64,000 nt of DNA from Astropecten irregularis (Eukaryota; Echinodermata; Asteroidea; Paxillosida; Astropectinidae), in assembly GCA_963971285.1 (NCBI GenBank), contig OZ020252.1, positions 19,629,662-19,693,661 on the forward strand, given 5' to 3'. Positions within the stretch are counted from its first letter, which is position 1, and the number at the start of each line of letters is the position of its first letter. Positions 61,138 to 64,000 of this stretch are shown here, piece after piece. Under the pieces are notes generated by a model, which saw only the letters and a list, made by a program, of their open reading frames with translations, ran no database searches and was not told the origin of the DNA. A program made the translations under genes and the position numbers.

Positions 61138-61321
61138 ATTATATTAATTAAAAAGCCGCATCCTCTTTGAGTGATTCCCCATGTACCGTTCCCAGGTTGA
61201 AGCATTGCTGCGCGTATCGGTAAAAATAATGATCTCTGGGGTATGGCGGTGTGTGCATGGTTTCATGGCTTCTGACTGCCAAACGAACAAAGACAATTGA
61301 CTATTAGGGTCACCACCAACA

Positions 61322-61420
61322 TAGGGCTGGATGGCTCAGTTGGTATTGTGTCTGTACGGTATTCAAAGGGTAGCCGGTTCGAATCCCGTTCCAGAAAAAA
61401 TGTTTCTTTGTTCACTTTTT
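61322..61420 (+). mobile_element. S1 SINE, tRNA-like head and start of body
   Basis: Plus strand: AGGGCTGGATGGCTCAGTTGG (box A inside) and, about 45 nt on, GGTTCGAATCCCG (box B). Following AGAAAAAATG and TTGTTCACTTTTTAATGAG resemble the sequence beyond the head at 34846. This is the best-preserved S1 copy. Confidence 0.75.
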
Positions 61421-61680
61421 AATGAGTATGGGATTGCATAAGCACGTTGCTGACGAACACCATCATTGACAAACTATGTCTAGACTACGGACAGATTGTC
61501 CCTGTACAAATCATTAATACCACACTATAACGCCTTCGTTATAGTGACGGATATTAACTAGATAACCCGGGGCGACCTCACCACAACACGGCTGTTATAC
61601 ATATTATTAGAAATGAAGAAAATATATTTTTCAAGGATTTGCAAACAACATAACTTGTGCAACTGCTATACGCAACCAGT

Positions 61681-61816
61681 GGTCGATGTCACGAAGCCCT
61701 AAGATCGATCGTGACTCGAGTTACGAAGGATAACCCATCGTATCTTACGTAGGGCTGCAATGCATCATACGTCCTACGATTGATAGTAAGTTACGATGAG
61801 TCTTGTGAAATCGACC
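61681..61816. mobile_element. MITE family G, copy 2, with 5-bp target duplication
   Basis: Ends GGTCGATGTCACGAAG and (right) CTTGTGAAATCGACC; CCAGT flanks both sides (61676-61680 and 61817-61821). Arms carry AAGATCGATCGTGACTCG / TTACGATGAGTC. Confidence 0.85.
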
Positions 61817-62386
61817 CCAGTCCGTTAACGTGGTCTGAGATGGGTTCAACCGCGCACCGACCAGGTACACGTAAGGCCGGTCGCAATCCACGGCCACCTT
61901 ACCGGGGAGTGGTCCAATCAGATCTTGCAGAGAGAAGAGGTAACCCGAAGGCCAACCTTTGGTATAACAGCAGACAACCAGCCACTCATCATGTCCTTCG
62001 TTTTGGGAACGATGGCACGTTCAGGTTCCTCTGTATACCTTCATGTGGTCGTTTATCATCATTTCCAGCTGGTAACTTACCTTTTTTATTTCTTTGTAAG
62101 ACCTGGCAAGGATGCCGAGGGCCTGGAGACGAGGCTGGCAATGCTTCCAAGGGTCTCAATCCTGAAAGACGTCTGACAGGAGAAGGTCTCTTAATTAGTC
62201 AACGGCTGTTGCCTGAATGAGAAAACAAATTAAAATCAAGAAGGTTTTTTTTATCAGCGATACCAAAATTACAATGAAAAAGCTGAAGTTTGTCATTTGT
62301 TTCTGTTTTCTTCCCCAAAAACGTGGGAAGAAGCTAGAACCGTTCACCTTATTCCAATGACGTCACAAACAAAAGTCAGTAATTAT

Positions 62387-62606
62387 GGGCCTTTACGAAA
62401 CCTGGCTTGAGGCTAGGCTTGGTACTTTTTTTGCTACCGCCATTTTGAGGCCAACAAAACGAAAAGAAGGGATTGGGCCCCATGATGAAGTAGAAGAAAG
62501 GCTCCAGCTTCGCCTTGTATCTCAGACCCTTCATTTCATTTAGGACACAAAATGGCAGTAGCAAAATAAATCCCAAGCCTAGCCTCAAGCTTCATTTCAT
62601 AAAGGC
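62387..62606. mobile_element. MITE family C, copy 3 (complete)
   Basis: GGGCCTTTACGAAACCTGGC at the left and, inverted from 62606, GCCTTTATGAAATGAAGC. Both arms continue as TTGAGGCTAGGCTTGG and TTTTGCTACNGCCATTTTG. Middle: AAGGGATTGGGCCCCATGAT. Confidence 0.82.
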
Positions 62607-63001
62607 TCTATGAGTCTTACAGAAACAAAATGGAAAGGTTTGTTCCCATTTAAAGACGTGCATAATTAATGATTCAATACCAATAGTATAGGAGATTGTA
62701 TCAATATAAAATGTAGCGGTTTATTTTGGTTTTTCTACCAGTTTAGTAAGCATGCTGCCTCCCACATACTGCCTTGTATTTTCACCAATAGGAACTAGAT
62801 GTTCGGGCTACCAATAACGACTCATACGATCTGGCATTTGGTACGGTCTCTTTAATACTCGAGATTTGTAGGACGGGAAATGAACGGAAATAAATGAAAA
62901 TGAAAATGAAATTAAAATGACGTCATGGTATTGCAAAAAGAGCCGCCGTACCAGCGTCAGTGTGTCGGCTGCTCGGATGTGTTCATGCAATGCCGCGACC
63001 T

Positions 63002-63155
63002 GGGACCGATTTCACTAATGCTTTGCGCCATCATCGCTAAAGCCCAAATCCATCGCTGAACAGTGAATCGATCGCTACTTTGCGTAACAATTTTCCGTTA
63101 AGCGATGCCGATTTGGGCTTTACCGATGACCGTAAAGCGTTAGTGAAATCGGCCC
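63002..63155. mobile_element. MITE family H, long hairpin
   Basis: Almost the whole element is an inverted repeat: GGGACCGATTTCACTAATGC versus inverted GGGGCCGATTTCACTAACGC, then GCTAAAGCCCAAAT versus GGTAAAGCCCAAAT. Arms are about 70 bp. The ends match families F, G and I. Confidence 0.82.
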
Positions 63156-64000
63156 CAGATCCCCTTAGGATCATCCGTGCCCCCGTGTCATACAACAGAG
63201 CAATATCCAGAATCGGAAAAGAAAATTCCCATCTAAGTTCAAATTCACATTTTGCGCGGCTTTTCAGCAGTTTAATAGCAGTACATGAGTCCCATGCATG
63301 CAACAGTCGTCAGGGGAAGAAGGTAACGTGGAAAGAGCGTTGCGCTTCTGACCGTCGTCTAGATATAGATGTGTATCTACGTGTGGGTGGTGAGCGTTGG
63401 CCTTTGAAATCCCCATTAGGGGACAAAGCTAACCTCCCCTTATAATTGGCAATGGGAGAATCAGGTGCTACAGAAAATGACTTTATGGAGATCAATTAAT
63501 GAATGACGCAAACGAAAGCCTAACGCACTGTAATGAGGGAAACGGGTATCCCCCGCAATTTATTACCATTTCGACAACTGAACTTTTGTTTGTTTCTTTA
63601 TTGTGCTGTTTGACGGTGTGTGAAACGATATTGATTATGTTCGTGAGGGGTCCGAGTTTGAGGTTATATAAATACAATAATTGAATTATTAGGAGTTCGA
63701 TATGAATTTTTTTCTTTTGGGGTGGGGGAAGTTCATGCTCTTATTGTGTGGGATGCGAGTTGAGACTTTGCCTCTCAACTCGAAACGGAAACCTATTTTT
63801 AATACGATCCTTGCTGAAAAAGAGAAGACTCCCTTGACTGCCCAGAAGGTCTATGTTTGGCTTTTTCTTTGGCTAGATCGTAGTTCATTTATTCATATTA
63901 GTGCACTATTTATCAGTCCCCACCTCTTCAGTGGCCTATTTGCCCTCTCCCAATTAGTCCTGATGAGACTGAGAATATATAAGCAATGAGGCATGTCGGG
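63156..64000. other. No gene seen at the right edge
   Basis: AT-rich with T-runs. ORFs at 63080, 63499 and 63702 show no domain. A gene continuing beyond the window cannot be excluded. Confidence 0.4.

Noticed and set aside
61780-62220. 146-codon plus-strand ORF
   Set aside because: It starts inside MITE G, switches composition midway and shows no domain; splice-like sites on both strands are mutually inconsistent.

Overview
The window is animal (metazoan) nuclear DNA: AT-rich, intron-bearing, with one convincing protein gene and a very dense load of short non-autonomous transposons. tRNA-derived SINEs with simple-sequence tails, TTAA-flanked MITEs, a Penelope-like hammerhead motif and many copies of the octamer TAGGCCTA point to a marine invertebrate, most likely a deuterostome such as an echinoderm, hemichordate or cephalochordate. 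That assignment is inference; no species can be named from the sequence.

Gene (about 4.3-10.2 kb, minus strand): a WS/DGAT-type acyltransferase-like gene. Only its large exon is an obvious ORF. I reconstruct four coding exons at 10051-10078, 6583-8258, 5929-6012 and 4775-5143. All junctions keep frame, giving 2157 nt or 718 residues. The protein has a short N-terminus, a long hydrophobic segment, the acyltransferase core (PLWE, degenerate HAxxxDG, ND and GN motifs), a C-terminal helix completed by exon 3, and an acidic/Ser-rich tail on exon 4. The second His of HHxxxDG is Ala, so the usual chemistry is in doubt. SINE pieces lie in its introns.

Rest of the window (1-4.2 kb and 10.3-64 kb): no other gene can be supported with confidence. 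It is a mosaic of transposon families, each recognised by repeated copies, terminal inverted repeats (TIRs) or both. (A/B) About 15 copies of a TTAA-TSD MITE with ends TTAAAGGTA. (C/O) MITEs ending in TTTACGAAAC followed by GGCTNN-type hexamers, one of which carries a long CCGGAG array. (F-I) Hairpin MITEs with ends like GG(T/C)CGATTTCA. (E, J, K, L, N, P and a nested D) Further TIR elements, including a mariner-like one. (S1-S3) tRNA-derived SINEs. (M and PLE) Elements carrying a stem-loop followed by GAAAC, two of which resemble hammerhead ribozymes, one next to a Penelope endonuclease C-terminal remnant. There is also a 164-bp TTG/CTG array, a 10-bp satellite, a roughly 122-bp AACGT-rich tandem repeat and a 62-bp near-perfect palindrome.

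The strongest leads are the reconstructed gene with its altered catalytic motif, the TTAA MITE family, the hammerhead-like motifs, the hexamer-seeding MITE and the TAGGCCTA enrichment.
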